Assembly: GCF_034140825.1 (NCBI RefSeq)
Contig: NC_089043.1
Coordinates: forward strand, 25,780,001-25,844,000
Direction: 5' to 3'
Source: Oryza sativa Japonica Group
Taxonomy: Eukaryota > Streptophyta > Magnoliopsida > Poales > Poaceae
Length of the DNA: 64,000 nt
Part shown: in pieces, positions 43,733 through 54,155 of the stretch
Numbering within the stretch: position 1 is the first letter of the stretch
Layout: the number at the start of each line of letters is the position of its first letter
Notes under the pieces: generated by a model
Database searches by the model: none
Told to the model about the DNA's origin: nothing
What the model saw: only the letters and a program-made list of their open reading frames with translations
Made by a program: the position numbers and the translations under genes

Positions 43733-45364
43733 TCAAGCAGATATTGCCCTCCACAATGCATCATTAGCTGGGCGGCTGATGAAACCCCGGTCCACCATCA
43801 TCTCCACAAGCTCTTCATGCCTCCTGAGCTGACCAGCCTTCCTCAACAGGGCCAATACCATATCATAGACTGGCTTTGTGGGTTTAAGGGCTTTCTCCTC
43901 AACCATTTCCCTCAGCGTCATGTGTGCACGTTTCCAGTTTCCCCTTCCACAGAAGGCCTCTATTAGAGCAGCGTAAGTATTCACATTTGGCTCCACTCCC
44001 TGTGCATCCATGTCCTTCTTTATCCTCAGCACCATGTCCATTGACTTCTCCAAATTGAACAATCTCATAAGCAAATTATATGTGACGACATTTGGCTTGC
44101 ACTGCAGCTCCTGCATCCGCTCATACAATTTCCGGGCAGCATTTACATTGCCAAGCACAAGCACCAGTTTCAGCATGGGGTTAAATGTGTGGCAATCAGG
44201 AATGCAACCCTTGGCAATCATCCTTGTGAGCATTTTCATCGCAGCATCAAGGTTACTCTGCCCCTTCCCACAATGTGTCTCCATCAAGAAATTGTATGTG
44301 ATAATGTCGGGCTCACAGCCGAGCTGCCGCATCTGGTTGTGCACCTGCAGAACCTGCTCGGATCGCCCAGCCTTGACATGCGCCCTCATGATGGCATTGA
44401 ACGTCGCTGTGTTCGGCGGGCACCCAGAGTCGATCATCTGGCACAGGAGCTCCTGAGCACGGGGCACCTGCCCTGCACGGTACATTGCATCAATCACCGC
44501 TGTGTATGTATACACATTTGGTGTGACCCCAGCTTGCTGCATTTCAGCGAACACCCGCTCGGCCTCATTGAGCCGCCCAGAACGGCACCACGCGTGCACC
44601 AGCGTTGTGTAAAGCACAACATCCGGCGTAAAGACGGACTTGTAACTGTCAAACATAGCCTGGGCCTCACTGGCAAGGCGCTTCTTGGAGAGCGCCCCAA
44701 GAAGAGAAGCAAGCGTGGCCGGGTCGGGAGCCCCGGCGCCATACTCCTCCATGCGGCGGAAGAGGTCGGAAGCCTCCGACGGCATCTCCGCGCGGACGTA
44801 CCTCCGGATCAGGGCGAGGATGAGCTGCGCCGAGATGGGGACGGAGCGCTCGCGCATTTCGTCGAGCAGGTGGCGGGCGAGGGGAAAGTGGTGGTGCTTG
44901 GCGAGCAGGTCTATCATGGCGGCGTACAAGGCGGGGAGCGAGTCGGGCGGAAGCGACGGGAGGACGTGGTGGAAGAACGCCACCGCCTCGGGGAGTGGGA
45001 CGCCGCGGCGGAGCGCGAGGAGGCGGCGGAGGAGGCCGAGCGGGAGCTGCGGGGAAGGAGGGGAAGCGAGCAGGCCGGAGAGCGCGGAGGAGAGCTCCGG
45101 CAGCGGCGGCTCGGAGGGCGCGGTGGCGGGCACCGGCGCGGCCGGGTGGGCGCGGCGGTGGTCGACGAGGGCCGCGTGGAGCGCGTCCAAGAGCTTGGTT
45201 TCCGCGGTGGTCAGCGACGGAGCCAACGCGGGCTCCGGCTCCAGCTCCGGCTCTGGCTCCGGCTCCGGCGGCGGCGCCAGGGTTGGCGCGGCGTCGCATA
45301 GACGTCGGAGGTGGCGAGCGGAGGAGGGGAAGAGGTGGCGCTTGGGCTTGAGGAGGAGAGCCAT
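43733..45364 (-). CDS. P-class pentatricopeptide repeat (PPR) protein, likely mitochondrial
   Basis: Intronless, 543 aa, as usual for plant PPR genes. The N-terminus MALLLKPKRHLFPSSARHLR is basic with Arg/Ser, without acids, typical of a mitochondrial presequence. An unusual acidic PE-rich run (EPEPEPELEPEP) follows at about residues 33-46. From about residue 150 there are about eleven 35-residue repeats, each ending in a Pro-Asp/Asn type start: PDVVLYTTLVHAWCRSGRLN, PNVYTYTAVIDAMYRAGQVP, PNTATFNAIMRAHVKAGRSE, PDIITYNFLMETHCGKGQ, PNVVTYNLLMRLFNL, PNVNTYAALIEAFCGRGNWK. No E, DYW or SMR domain follows, so P class: RNA binding for stabilisation, splicing or translation in an organelle. It resembles Arabidopsis At1g20300. 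The RNA target is unknown; the repeat code could be read but I have not done so. Confidence 0.95.
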   Translation of the reverse strand: MALLLKPKRHLFPSSARHLRRLCDAAPTLAPPPEPEPEPELEPEPALAPSLTTAETKLLDALHAALVDHRRAHPAAPVPATAPSEPPLPELSSALSGLLASPPSPQLPLGLLRRLLALRRGVPLPEAVAFFHHVLPSLPPDSLPALYAAMIDLLAKHHHFPLARHLLDEMRERSVPISAQLILALIRRYVRAEMPSEASDLFRRMEEYGAGAPDPATLASLLGALSKKRLASEAQAMFDSYKSVFTPDVVLYTTLVHAWCRSGRLNEAERVFAEMQQAGVTPNVYTYTAVIDAMYRAGQVPRAQELLCQMIDSGCPPNTATFNAIMRAHVKAGRSEQVLQVHNQMRQLGCEPDIITYNFLMETHCGKGQSNLDAAMKMLTRMIAKGCIPDCHTFNPMLKLVLVLGNVNAARKLYERMQELQCKPNVVTYNLLMRLFNLEKSMDMVLRIKKDMDAQGVEPNVNTYAALIEAFCGRGNWKRAHMTLREMVEEKALKPTKPVYDMVLALLRKAGQLRRHEELVEMMVDRGFISRPANDALWRAISA

Positions 45365-45606
45365 GGCGCGCGACGCGGAGGTGGGTGGGGGTGCTCGGTT
45401 TGCCGCCGCCGGAGTGGAGTATAGTAGTAGGGTTTTGGTTGAGAAGTTCGCTTGGGCCCAGGCTTTTGTGGGAATACGCGGCCCAGTATATTTTCGGCCT
45501 ATTTATCTTGTAAATGTAATGGGCTTTTCTTTCTTAGGCCCACATAATCACTAGTTTGGGCTTTCACGTTGGATTCGATCGGAAAATGGGCTTGGCTGCA
45601 CGAATG

Positions 45607-45652
45607 CACGTGGCGTGGATCCAATTCATGGCTGGATTGGTGGCCACGTGGC
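45607..45652. promoter_or_regulatory. Two G-box/ABRE motifs upstream of the PPR gene
   Basis: CACGTGGC at 45607-45614 and CCACGTGGC at 45644-45652, with TGACGTGG a few bases further (45661). They lie about 245-290 bases upstream of the ATG. The CACGTGGC core is bound by bZIP or bHLH factors in plants; function here is inferred. Confidence 0.45.
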
Positions 45653-45699
45653 GTGAGAGTTGACGTGGACGACCTTATCGTGACGGCATGGGCGCCCAC

Positions 45700-48053
45700 T
45701 GCACCATATCTGTTGTTGTCAAGAGCTAATGAACGAGATTACGAGTCATTAACCGCTGCAGGACGACGGTCAATTCGTTCATCCAAGCTTTTTGGAACCT
45801 ACGTGAGGTGTAGTAGGCCATTCCTAACCCAATGATTAGGATAATGTCCATAATATTAAATAAGTTGTTACATGAATGAAAGATGATGTGATGTGACAAG
45901 TGAATAAATGAGAAAAGAGAAGGACACCAGATCTTGCGTGAGACATGATTTCTACACAACATCCAAGACATCATGTGATAAGTAGCATTAAATTTAAGTA
46001 TGAAAAAATGGTGTTTGCATTGAAAGAGTAGTGTATAGTATTAATTTCTTGATGATGTGAAGTTTATGAAAACTATGTCTAGTGTTTTGGGTTGGAAATG
46101 GCCATATACAAATCAATTTACAAGGGACCTTGAGAATCTCGGAGAACAATGGTGTCGCGCACACAATTTATGACGACAAAATGACGCATCTATGCACCAT
46201 CATATCTACGTCGAGGTGTCATCCTTCATCCAATCTTGAATAACAATAGCATATCGCGTGCAATTTCTTTTAGACTTTCATACTTTGCTAACTTGGGTAG
46301 TTTATCAATCTCATCTCGGTCAAAATTTAAATTTCAAAACTTCAATTTTAGATATAGAATTGATTTTATTACTAGTACGTACTTTTCAACGTTGTCTATT
46401 TTTCGTAGTTGACCTTTAAACCATAAGTGAATGATACACTATGCAAGCATAGGAGGTGCTACACCGCGGCTTTGGCAGCCACAGTTGCCACCATACATTC
46501 TCTTTTTTTCTATTGTAGCTGTTGGTTGCCAAGTAGCACTGCAGAACATCTCTGTATATGAAAGTTTATTTAAAATTCTTGCCAGTTGTTTTATTCATAT
46601 TTTCACGTTATCCATAGCACAGCCGCTAGCCTTTTCTCACCATGGGAATGGACGCATTCTTCCCTGATTTGCTTCACAGTGAGCATCACATCCTTGATTA
46701 ATCTGTAGATCTTTTTCAGAGGCATGCATGCTCTCATCGGTAAAGTTTTTTTTTTAAAAAAAATACTTGCTTTATTGCCTATTGAAATACTCTCTTCGTT
46801 CCAAAAAAAAAAGACAACTTAGAAGAGAGTACGTATGTTGTCTTTTTTTAAGATAGAGGAAGTACGTAGTAACTAAGATGTCGTTCTGCAGGAGAAAACA
46901 ACCCAGCGAACATTCATACGCAGCATTACTTTCAAGCTGATTCTCTCAGTTACTACTAATCATATTGATTTTTTTTCTTTTAAAAAGAAGGAACTGGTAA
47001 AGTTTACTAATTCTAGGATTGATGAATCATGAAGTCAAATCACACATTGCATTTTTTCAACAGGTAGAGTCAATTTTTATTACGTATGCCATACAGAAAA
47101 TTCAGAGTTCCATACATATACTTGTGGGTGGACGTACGCTAGCGAGTAGTATTCAAACTGGACGGGTGTACTATAGGATTTACATAGAACGACCACTGGT
47201 TCTTTTTTATACGAAACATATATATGTTCGCTGGACTAATCCAGCACAATGGGGCCCGCGGGGTATTTTAATACGTGTGACTGTGTCTCAGTCAGTCAAA
47301 CCCAAGAAAAATGAAAAACGTTTTCATCGTTTTCCCGGTGAATTAAAAAATCGTATTGCCCTCCGCAAACGAGAGAACACAATCGATCCCCACGCGTCGA
47401 CGACGCCACCGACACCGTCCGTCAGGCCGTCGCATACGGATCACTTGCATTGCAGCACGTACGCCAACCAAGTCGTCGATCGGCCGTGGTCACGGCCACC
47501 GCCGGAAACTCCGCGGCCCTGCACCCGCACCTGCGCCCGCGCGTACGTTTGACGCGACGAGGAAACTCTCTTGCGCGCGCACCAACCGTGGCCGCAGGTC
47601 GCATCCAATCCACAGCCGCGGTGCGCGGCCGCTGCGGCTAACCAGTCCAAAGTCTCGTCGCGCATGCAGCAACCAGGTCTCGCGTTTCATTTCCAAACGC
47701 AAGCAAACGGCCCGTTCAACCGAACGTACGCCGCGTCGGATCGACCGGTGCAGAGACCGCGTCCCGCCCAGGAAAAACCCAACGCACGCCCAACCCCCCA
47801 CCACACCACTGCTCGCTGTCACCGCCTGCCTCGCGCCCGCGCGCGCGCTGGTTGGTTGATTGATAGCTGTGTTTCGCCGTGAATTCAATACCCGCTCCTC
47901 GCTTTGACCACGCACGCACACGCGAACACACGACAACGCACGCGAGTTGTTATTATTAGTCGCGGCAGCTAGCCATCCCATCACAATCTACTCGTATAAT
48001 CGCATTCATTCACCAACCCTAAACATAATCATCTCATGCCCCTCTGCCTGTGG
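45700..48053. other. Intergenic; one small MITE; promoter of the 14-1-1-like gene at the right
   Basis: 45840-47020 is AT-rich with no gene; a Stowaway-like hairpin lies at 46790-46862. 47240-48000 is GC-rich with many CGCG and GCACGCACG runs; its frames (47356-47859 and neighbours) have no domain and probably belong to the upstream region of the 14-1-1-like gene. Confidence 0.45.
46790..46862. mobile_element. 73-bp Stowaway-like hairpin
   Basis: CTCTCTTCGTTCCAAAAAAA at the left and TTAAGATAGAGGAAG at the right, with TA on both flanks. AAAAGACAAC and GTTGTCTTTT form the inner stem. Confidence 0.7.
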
Positions 48054-48060
48054 TATATAA
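48054..48060 (+). promoter_or_regulatory. TATA box of the 14-1-1-like gene
   Basis: TATATAA in GTGGTATATAACCC, 83 bases upstream of the ATG, predicting transcription from about 48085-48090. This supports the start codon used. Confidence 0.65.
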
Positions 48061-48142
48061 CCCAAACTAAAGCCGCCTAAAGCTACATCGATCTGCACAC
48101 GACAAGAGAACCAAAGACACAATCCGTACGCACGCACACATC

Positions 48143-48907
48143 ATGCCAATGGAGAAGAAGCACAGGCACGCGAGGTCCAGGAGCTTCAGCGGCGGCGCCA
48201 TCGTCTCCTTCCTCAAGAGCACGGCGGCATCCTTCACGGCGACCACCACCACGGCCTCCGCGCCGCCGCCGCCGCACGGCAGGTCGTCGTTCAACCACCG
48301 CAACGCCTTCTCGGGGCCCATCGTCTCCATCGTCCCGCCGGAGGCGCGCGGCGGCGGCGGCGGCAGCCGCCGGGAGCACCGCTCCGGGTACCGGACGCCC
48401 GAGCCGTCGTCGCCCAAGGTCTCCTGCATCGGCCAGATCAAGAAGGCCAACGCCAAGAAGGTCAAGGCGAGCTGCAAGAACGGCGCGTGCCCGCTCCCGC
48501 CCCGGCCGCCGGCCGACGCCGCCGCCGCGCGTAGGCAGAAGAGCTCGCTCGTCAGGAGGATGCTCTTCCGCCGCAGCAGGTCGCGGAAGGCGTCATCGTC
48601 GTCGTCGAGGGACGGCGGCTTCTTCAAGGGGAGGACGGCCGGGCGCGCCGGCGCCGCCGTGGCTGCGGCGCCGGCACCGGCGGGGCTCGGGCAGATGAAG
48701 CGGTTCACCAGCGGCCGCGCGGCGTTCGAGGACTTCGACTGGAGGGAGGCGGAGAGGATGGCGAGTGACGACGACGACGACGTGCTCGTCGCGCACTCGG
48801 CGCCGCTCGTGCTCGGCGGCGGCCTGGTGGCGTCGGAGCCGAGGAAGGAGGTGAACCTCTGGAGCCGGCGACCCATGGCTCCTCCCACTCCGCTTCGACT
48901 TCCATAG
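48143..48907 (+). CDS. Syringolide-induced protein 14-1-1-like, small basic protein
   Basis: Single exon, 254 aa, ATG in CATCATGCCAATGG. Rich in Ser, Arg, Lys and Ala. The conserved family blocks are GPIVSIVPPEARG (about residues 58-70), SGYRTPEPSSPKVSCIGQIK (about 81-100) and a basic RRMLFRRSRSRK region; the C-terminal part has KRFTSGRAAFEDFDWREAE and an acidic DDDDD run. No signal peptide, membrane segment or enzyme motif. The family was named for soybean transcripts induced by the elicitor syringolide; its molecular role is not known, and nuclear location is only suggested by the basic clusters. The whole gene is strongly GC-rich. Confidence 0.88.
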   Translation: MPMEKKHRHARSRSFSGGAIVSFLKSTAASFTATTTTASAPPPPHGRSSFNHRNAFSGPIVSIVPPEARGGGGGSRREHRSGYRTPEPSSPKVSCIGQIKKANAKKVKASCKNGACPLPPRPPADAAAARRQKSSLVRRMLFRRSRSRKASSSSSRDGGFFKGRTAGRAGAAVAAAPAPAGLGQMKRFTSGRAAFEDFDWREAERMASDDDDDVLVAHSAPLVLGGGLVASEPRKEVNLWSRRPMAPPTPLRLP

Positions 48908-49840
48908 ATGACGTCAGCGTGCATGAGCTTTTGCATGCGTGTTCATCGATCTGTTCGTCCATTTCTAGGCCCAAATGCGAGCGTATTCCCATTCCAATGT
49001 AATTTTTTGATTTTTTTTTGTTCTTGGAGTAATTTGTACAGTCATATACTTCACACGAAACTGATCAAAAGTACATCGATAGTTGTTTTTTCTTCTCCTT
49101 AAATTTTAGATGTGATGCTTTTGTTTAGAAAAGAAGATACAACGAAAGAGAACAAAATAATTAAAAAAAGGTTGTTAGATGAAAACAACTTGTTGTTTTG
49201 ATAAGTATATGAATGGATTTCGTGTAAGATGAGTCTTGGAATATGCTTGACAACTCAGAATTCATAATTGTTGGATTGAGTCCGAAAACGGAAGCTACAG
49301 GATTTTGACTTATTAGTGCCTGGAATTGTCACGAGTTCAACTTTTCTAATTAATGTTCTGCTTAATTTCTCCGCACATTTTCTCTGAAAATCCGGCCTCC
49401 ATCGAGCGTGCAGTTACGACTTGTGAAAAATAAGTTCGGTCAGCACAAGCCAGCCAGTGCTGACAAGAGCCAAGCCAACCATTAATAAATGTCCGAATGA
49501 TGATTTTTCAATGGTTAATTAAGTGGTGCAGGACTTAATTTTAAAAAGCTCCGTACAAGAGTGAATTGCTCATCAAGTGGTCTGAAAAAATTCGGATCGA
49601 ATTATCGGAGTAGACGCCGAATTTCTCCGAGCTTCGCGAATGCGGTACGTGATTCATGGACCTGAATATGCGGCTATATATCTTTTTAGCGTTCCAAAGA
49701 AGCAAGCTAGTACTAATATGCATGATTACACCAAGTTTTTCGTCATCTTTTTATGCGCGACAGCATCATCAGCTAGCACTTGTTCGTTTCATACAATTCA
49801 TCTCCATGTCTGTAATTAAATTGCTGATGTCATTTTGCGT

Positions 49841-50136
49841 ACCGTCTCCATTTCAAATTACCTGTTGTTGTCCTAGGTCATTGCGTACCCTCTCCATTTC
49901 AAATTAACTGTCATCCTAGGTTATCTTAAATTAAAACATTTTTAATATCTGACTATCAATTTCTATAAGATCATAACTTAATATCATAAGATTTATATTT
50001 GTTGATTCACTATGGAAAATACTTTCATAATTTATAATTCACATATTGCTAATCTAAACAACTTTTTTTTACAAAAATTATGATATAAAATAGATATGTT
50101 GGACTTAAAAACAACAAATAATTTAAACGGAGGGAG
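49841..50136. mobile_element. Stowaway-like MITE with a doubled left end
   Basis: Right end TTAAACGGAGGGAG followed by TA. At the left, TGCGTACCGTCTCCATTTCA (from 49836) and TGCGTACCCTCTCCATTTCA (from 49882) are tandem copies of about 46 bases, both ending in CCTAGGT, so the terminal segment is duplicated. Confidence 0.6.
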
Positions 50137-50968
50137 TATGACTTTTGGAGGCATGCAGATCGATGTCTCGTGCCAAGACATGAAGACAAAAAGGGAAGGG
50201 TTGAATTGTCCTTGTCTTAATTTGTCAGCACATTTAACCCGTTGCTTGCGTGTCACACACACAAGAAAAAAAATGAACAATAAAAAAATCGAATCAAATA
50301 TCACGCGGAAATGGGGAAAGATACAAACGTGGGCCAGTGATGTTCGGAAAAGAAAGCGGGGAAACCGCGGGCCGAAGCCCATCTAGAACATCGGAACTAG
50401 CGAGCGGAAAGCGAAGGCCTATGTTGCGGATAGGGGTGCAACTTTTGGACTGGTGGTGGGCCCGAAAAGCGACTGTGACGGCGACATCGATAATGAGTTT
50501 TTTTTTCCATTTTTTGAAACTCAAACACTTCTAATTTTAGTTCTGGCTTCATATTATGTTCATATAGAGTCTGTTCGGTGACTGAGATGTTGCAAGCAAG
50601 ACAATGTGATTTGTTCTTATCTGTCTTGAGGGTTTTTCCCCTCTTTTTTGTTTTTTTTATAAAAGTTCCCCTCTTTTTTGTTGTTTGCATCCTGATGAAA
50701 GCATAGAGCAGGTGTAATTTGATTTACTTATTAATTAAATTCTTTCGATTATCTTAAAAAATTGACCTCTGTCAATGCGAAATTTAGGGCTTCCAACTGT
50801 GGACAGTTGACCTCTTTTTATCTGACATGAACATTAAATAAACGTTGCGGTACAGAGTTTGAGCTTTTTCAGACACAAATATGCATGTATTGATATTAAT
50901 CGAATAGGACCAGTTGATGGTAGTAATTCGGTGCTCAACAATTCAACATGTTTACGGAGGTGTAGGTA

Positions 50969-51182
50969 CTCGCTCAGTCCCAAAAATAACCAATTTAGTA
51001 TTGGATGAGATGTTTCCTAGTCCAACTTAGTAGTGAATCAACTTTGTTTTCCTTTTTTTTTCCAATATAGACTATGAAACATCCTGTCTAATATTAGATT
51101 GGTGTTTTTGTGAGAGTATACCTAGATTTATTGAACTAGGAAACATAATATACTAGTTTTTTAATTTATTTTAACGAGGGAG
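50969..51182. mobile_element. MITE-like element
   Basis: CTCGCTCAGTCCCAAAAATA at the left and TTTTAACGAGGGAG at the right, with TA on both flanks. The inner GATGAGATGTTTCCTAGT text is partly mirrored by ACTAGGAAACATAATA. Confidence 0.6.
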
Positions 51183-51516
51183 TACGTCCATACGTACCAC
51201 TCCTTGAACGACACTATTTTTTCAGAAAGACACGGTGCTCACGGCTCTTCCTCTGCACTTTCTGGAAGACCACTAATGACAAATTCTTCAGTCACCGAAA
51301 CCCACACCCAGTGTATCGTTCAGCTGATTCAGCTCGTGTCTGTCGTGCTAATCTGGATCTATCTGCACACTCGTGCTGTCTCGATGTAAATCCATTCTGT
51401 TGCCACTAGTGCATGCTACCCAAGTTGATGAAACGAAAATGTCCAGCTGCTATCTTGATTATGTAAAATAATCACCAGACGCCGGCGTCTGCAGCGAGCT
51501 CTCGCTCTGTAAAATA

Positions 51517-51752
51517 CTACTTCCATCCCAAAATAAGTGCAGCCATAAATTTTCGCGTTCAATTTTGATCGTCCGTCTTATTTAAAAATTTTTTATAATT
51601 AGTATTTTTGTTGTTATGAGATGATAAAACATGAATAGTACTTTACTCGTGACTTATGTTTTTAATTTTTTTAAAAATAAAATTTAAATAAGATGAACAG
51701 TTAAAGTTGGACGCGGAAAATTATAGCTGCACTTATTTTGAAACAGAGGGAG
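51517..51752. mobile_element. Stowaway-type MITE (family of 23492)
   Basis: CTTCCATCCCAAAATAAGTG at the left and TTATTTTGAAACAGAGGGAG at the right, TA at the right flank. GTTATGAGATGATAAAACAT is shared with 23492 and 27603. Confidence 0.8.
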
Positions 51753-52705
51753 TACTAGCAGGCCTGTGACTGAATAAAGCTGAAGTGGTATATCTCTGGA
51801 ATCAGATCTTAACCTACCAACATTGAATCAGATCATTAAAGAAATCGGGATAGATGCTACAACTAATTAAAGTAAAGCTGATCCGGAACCTCCTCTGGTG
51901 CATGACGGTGTGACACATGGAACCTCCCCGTTCTTCACGGCCTCCACATGGTTTGTCCTGTTGTACAGAGGGGCAAGAGATCGAGATAGGACTTTATAGG
52001 AGGAGTAGTAGCGAAATTCTCCTGCTCAAGCTGTTAATCAACACAGGTACTAAGCTGATATTGTCAGTCAAAGGAAACCGAAACTCTGACGTGCGTGAGC
52101 AATCTATTATCCATTCTTGATTCACACACATATGATATGACACAGCTAAGCTAAAGTTTTTGTGGGCAGGAAACCGTTCGAGTAGCAATGAAAGTTGCAT
52201 CTTAAATTCTTGATTAATCTGTCTAATGTGTAAGGGGAGATCGACATGAGCACTTGAGCAGGAAGCAGCGGCGTGAAGCGAAAGGGAGAACAAAGAACCC
52301 AATAATTATATGCTTAGTGACGGGCCACATCAGAATATGTAATCAATTAATGGAATGAAGTCGTGAGCCTAACGACGCTGGTAATCGCACGATGGCACAG
52401 CATTACAGCAATGCAATGCAAAGCTGTGTGCGAGAGATCGTCGTCCTCGCTGAATTGGTGGCCGCGAGAGCGGATCGTGTCTCGCTGCCGTCCAAGCGTT
52501 TAGTAATTTTGGCGATGATTAGTACGTTCCTACATGTTGACGGAATCGCATTAGCTGGAGGTATAGTACGGCTGCTTCAAGTAGTGGAGTACGTGCTCAT
52601 GTGATCTCTGGGGCGGTTCGGTTCAGCTTCGATCCTGACAGGGTGTCCGGGCTTGTACTAGCGTGTAGGACAGGACATGCTTCATTTGCTGCGAGTACTG
52701 TGTTA

Positions 52706-53035
52706 GGCCTTGTTTAGATTAAAAATTTTTGGTCAAAAACGTCGTATTAAATATTTGGACACATATATGCATGGGACATTAAATATAAGAAAAAATCAAT
52801 TTCACAGTTTGCATGTAAATTGTGAGACGAATCTTTTGAGCCTAATTTCGCCATGATTTGACAATGTGATGCTACAGTAAACATTTGCTAATGATAAATT
52901 AATTAGGCTTAATAAATTCGTCTCGCAGTTTACAGGTGGAATATGCAATTTATTTTATTATTAGTCTACGTTTAATACTTTAAATGTGTATCCATATATT
53001 TTAAAAACCTTACGTCCAGAGAACTAAACACACCA
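52706..53035. mobile_element. Tourist-type MITE with TTA target duplication
   Basis: Starts GGCCTTGTTTAGATTAAAAA after TTA (52703-52705) and ends GAACTAAACACACC(A) before TTA (53036-53038). The 3-bp TTA duplication fits PIF/Harbinger-driven Tourist elements. Same family as 38311-38640. Confidence 0.8.
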
Positions 53036-53430
53036 TTAGCAGCATTCGTCCCAAGGCGAGACATTTTATGATGGTTAGGTTCAGCATCGCTTTCAGGTGA
53101 CCCCAACCAGAGAGAGAGAGAGAGAAGTACCACCACCATCAGCTCGTGACTGAGCATCACTTTGGTCCGCTTGCACAAAAAGGAAGCCCACTTGCTAATT
53201 CCAGATCAAGAATCCAATATGTGTTACCTATAGCAGCAGTTTCATGTAGAAGTAGAAGTAATTTCTCCGGCCGGCCGAGCCGGGGGCAATGAAACCGTCG
53301 AAACCGCCCGGACAAATCTGGCGCCGCACGTTAAACCTACCCACCTCTCCTCTCCTCTCCAGTTGCAGCTCGCCGTTGGCGGTTGGAGGAAGACGACGTC
53401 ACCCACCTTTTCCCCTTTTTTCCCCTCTCA

Positions 53431-53576
53431 GGCTGTGTTTAGATCACATCACAATTAAAAGTTTGATTAAAATTGGAACGATGTGATGGAAAAGTTAGAA
53501 GTTTGTGTGTATAAAAGTTTTTATGTGATGAAAAAATTAGAAATTTAAAGAATAAATTTGAAACTAAACACGGCGC
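53431..53576. mobile_element. Short Tourist-like MITE
   Basis: GGCTGTGTTTAGATCACATC at the left and GAAACTAAACACGGCG at the right are inverted ends. Same family as 32605-32750, opposite orientation. It lies about 580 bases upstream of the phospholipase D ATG. Confidence 0.7.
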
Positions 53577-54052
53577 CAACTGCGCTCCCGCACGCACGCA
53601 GAATCGCAGGAGAGAAGTTGGCTTTGGTGCGGAAACGGACACCTCTCCCGTCGCAAGCCACCTCACCCTCACCTCGCCGCAAGCCGCCTCCCGCCTCGTT
53701 TGACCCCCGCCGCGCGCCACGCCACGCCACCGGCCACCACGACGACCGATCTGTTCATGCGTTTTCCGATCGGATCGCGTCGCGCCCCCAGCTCAGCCGC
53801 GTGGTCGTGCTGGGCCCCGCGTGCCAGCGACCGAGTGGCCGGGAGCCATACAGGCGACCGTTACGTCCCACCACCATCACGCTCACCGCTTCGCGATCTC
53901 TTTTACGATTAACCCCTCGCAGAATTAGATATAGCGGCGCGGCGAGAGAGAGAGACTATTTTTGGGCGTAATCCAGCGCGGCCGTCCGCCCGAGATCTCC
54001 CTCTCCCACCGCGCGTTTCGCCGCCGGAATCCGCGCCGCAGAGAGCGGGGGG

Positions 54053-54058
54053 TATAAA
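54053..54058 (+). promoter_or_regulatory. TATA box of the phospholipase D gene
   Basis: TATAAA in GGGGGGTATAAAGAGG, about 100 bases upstream of the ATG at 54156. Confidence 0.6.
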
Positions 54059-54155
54059 GAGGTGAGACGGTGGTCTCCCGGATTCGGTGGGTGGTGGGTC
54101 CCGCTGCTGTGTGCGTGTGCGTGCCGAGGGAGGGAGGGAGGCCTCGTCGCCGCCG

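Larger units (their letters stand above)
48908..54052. other. Gene-free interval with several small elements
   Basis: Holds MITEs at 49841-50136, 50969-51182, 51517-51752, 52706-53035 and 53431-53576, plus (GA)n at about 53111-53126. The part 53580-54052 is GC-rich and is the distal promoter of the phospholipase D gene. No supportable gene. Confidence 0.5.

Noticed and set aside
44189-45301. Open 370-codon frame on the plus strand
   Set aside because: Antisense shadow of the PPR gene; low-complexity Arg/Glu text with no domain.
47356-47859. Overlapping open frames upstream of the 14-1-1-like gene
   Set aside because: Arg/Pro/Ala-rich in all frames on both strands, as expected from GC-rich promoter sequence.
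53558-53971. Open 137-codon frame upstream of phospholipase D
   Set aside because: Upstream of the TATA box at 54053, no domain, and GC-rich composition alone explains it.
48908-54052. Search for tRNA, rRNA or CRISPR-like arrays in the large gap
   Set aside because: No cloverleaf, no regularly spaced repeats; repeats found are MITEs.
54087-54155. Earlier in-frame start for phospholipase D, 23 codons upstream
   Set aside because: The extra residues are Arg/Gly-rich leader-like text close to the predicted transcription start; the ATG at 54156 gives the family's usual N-terminus.
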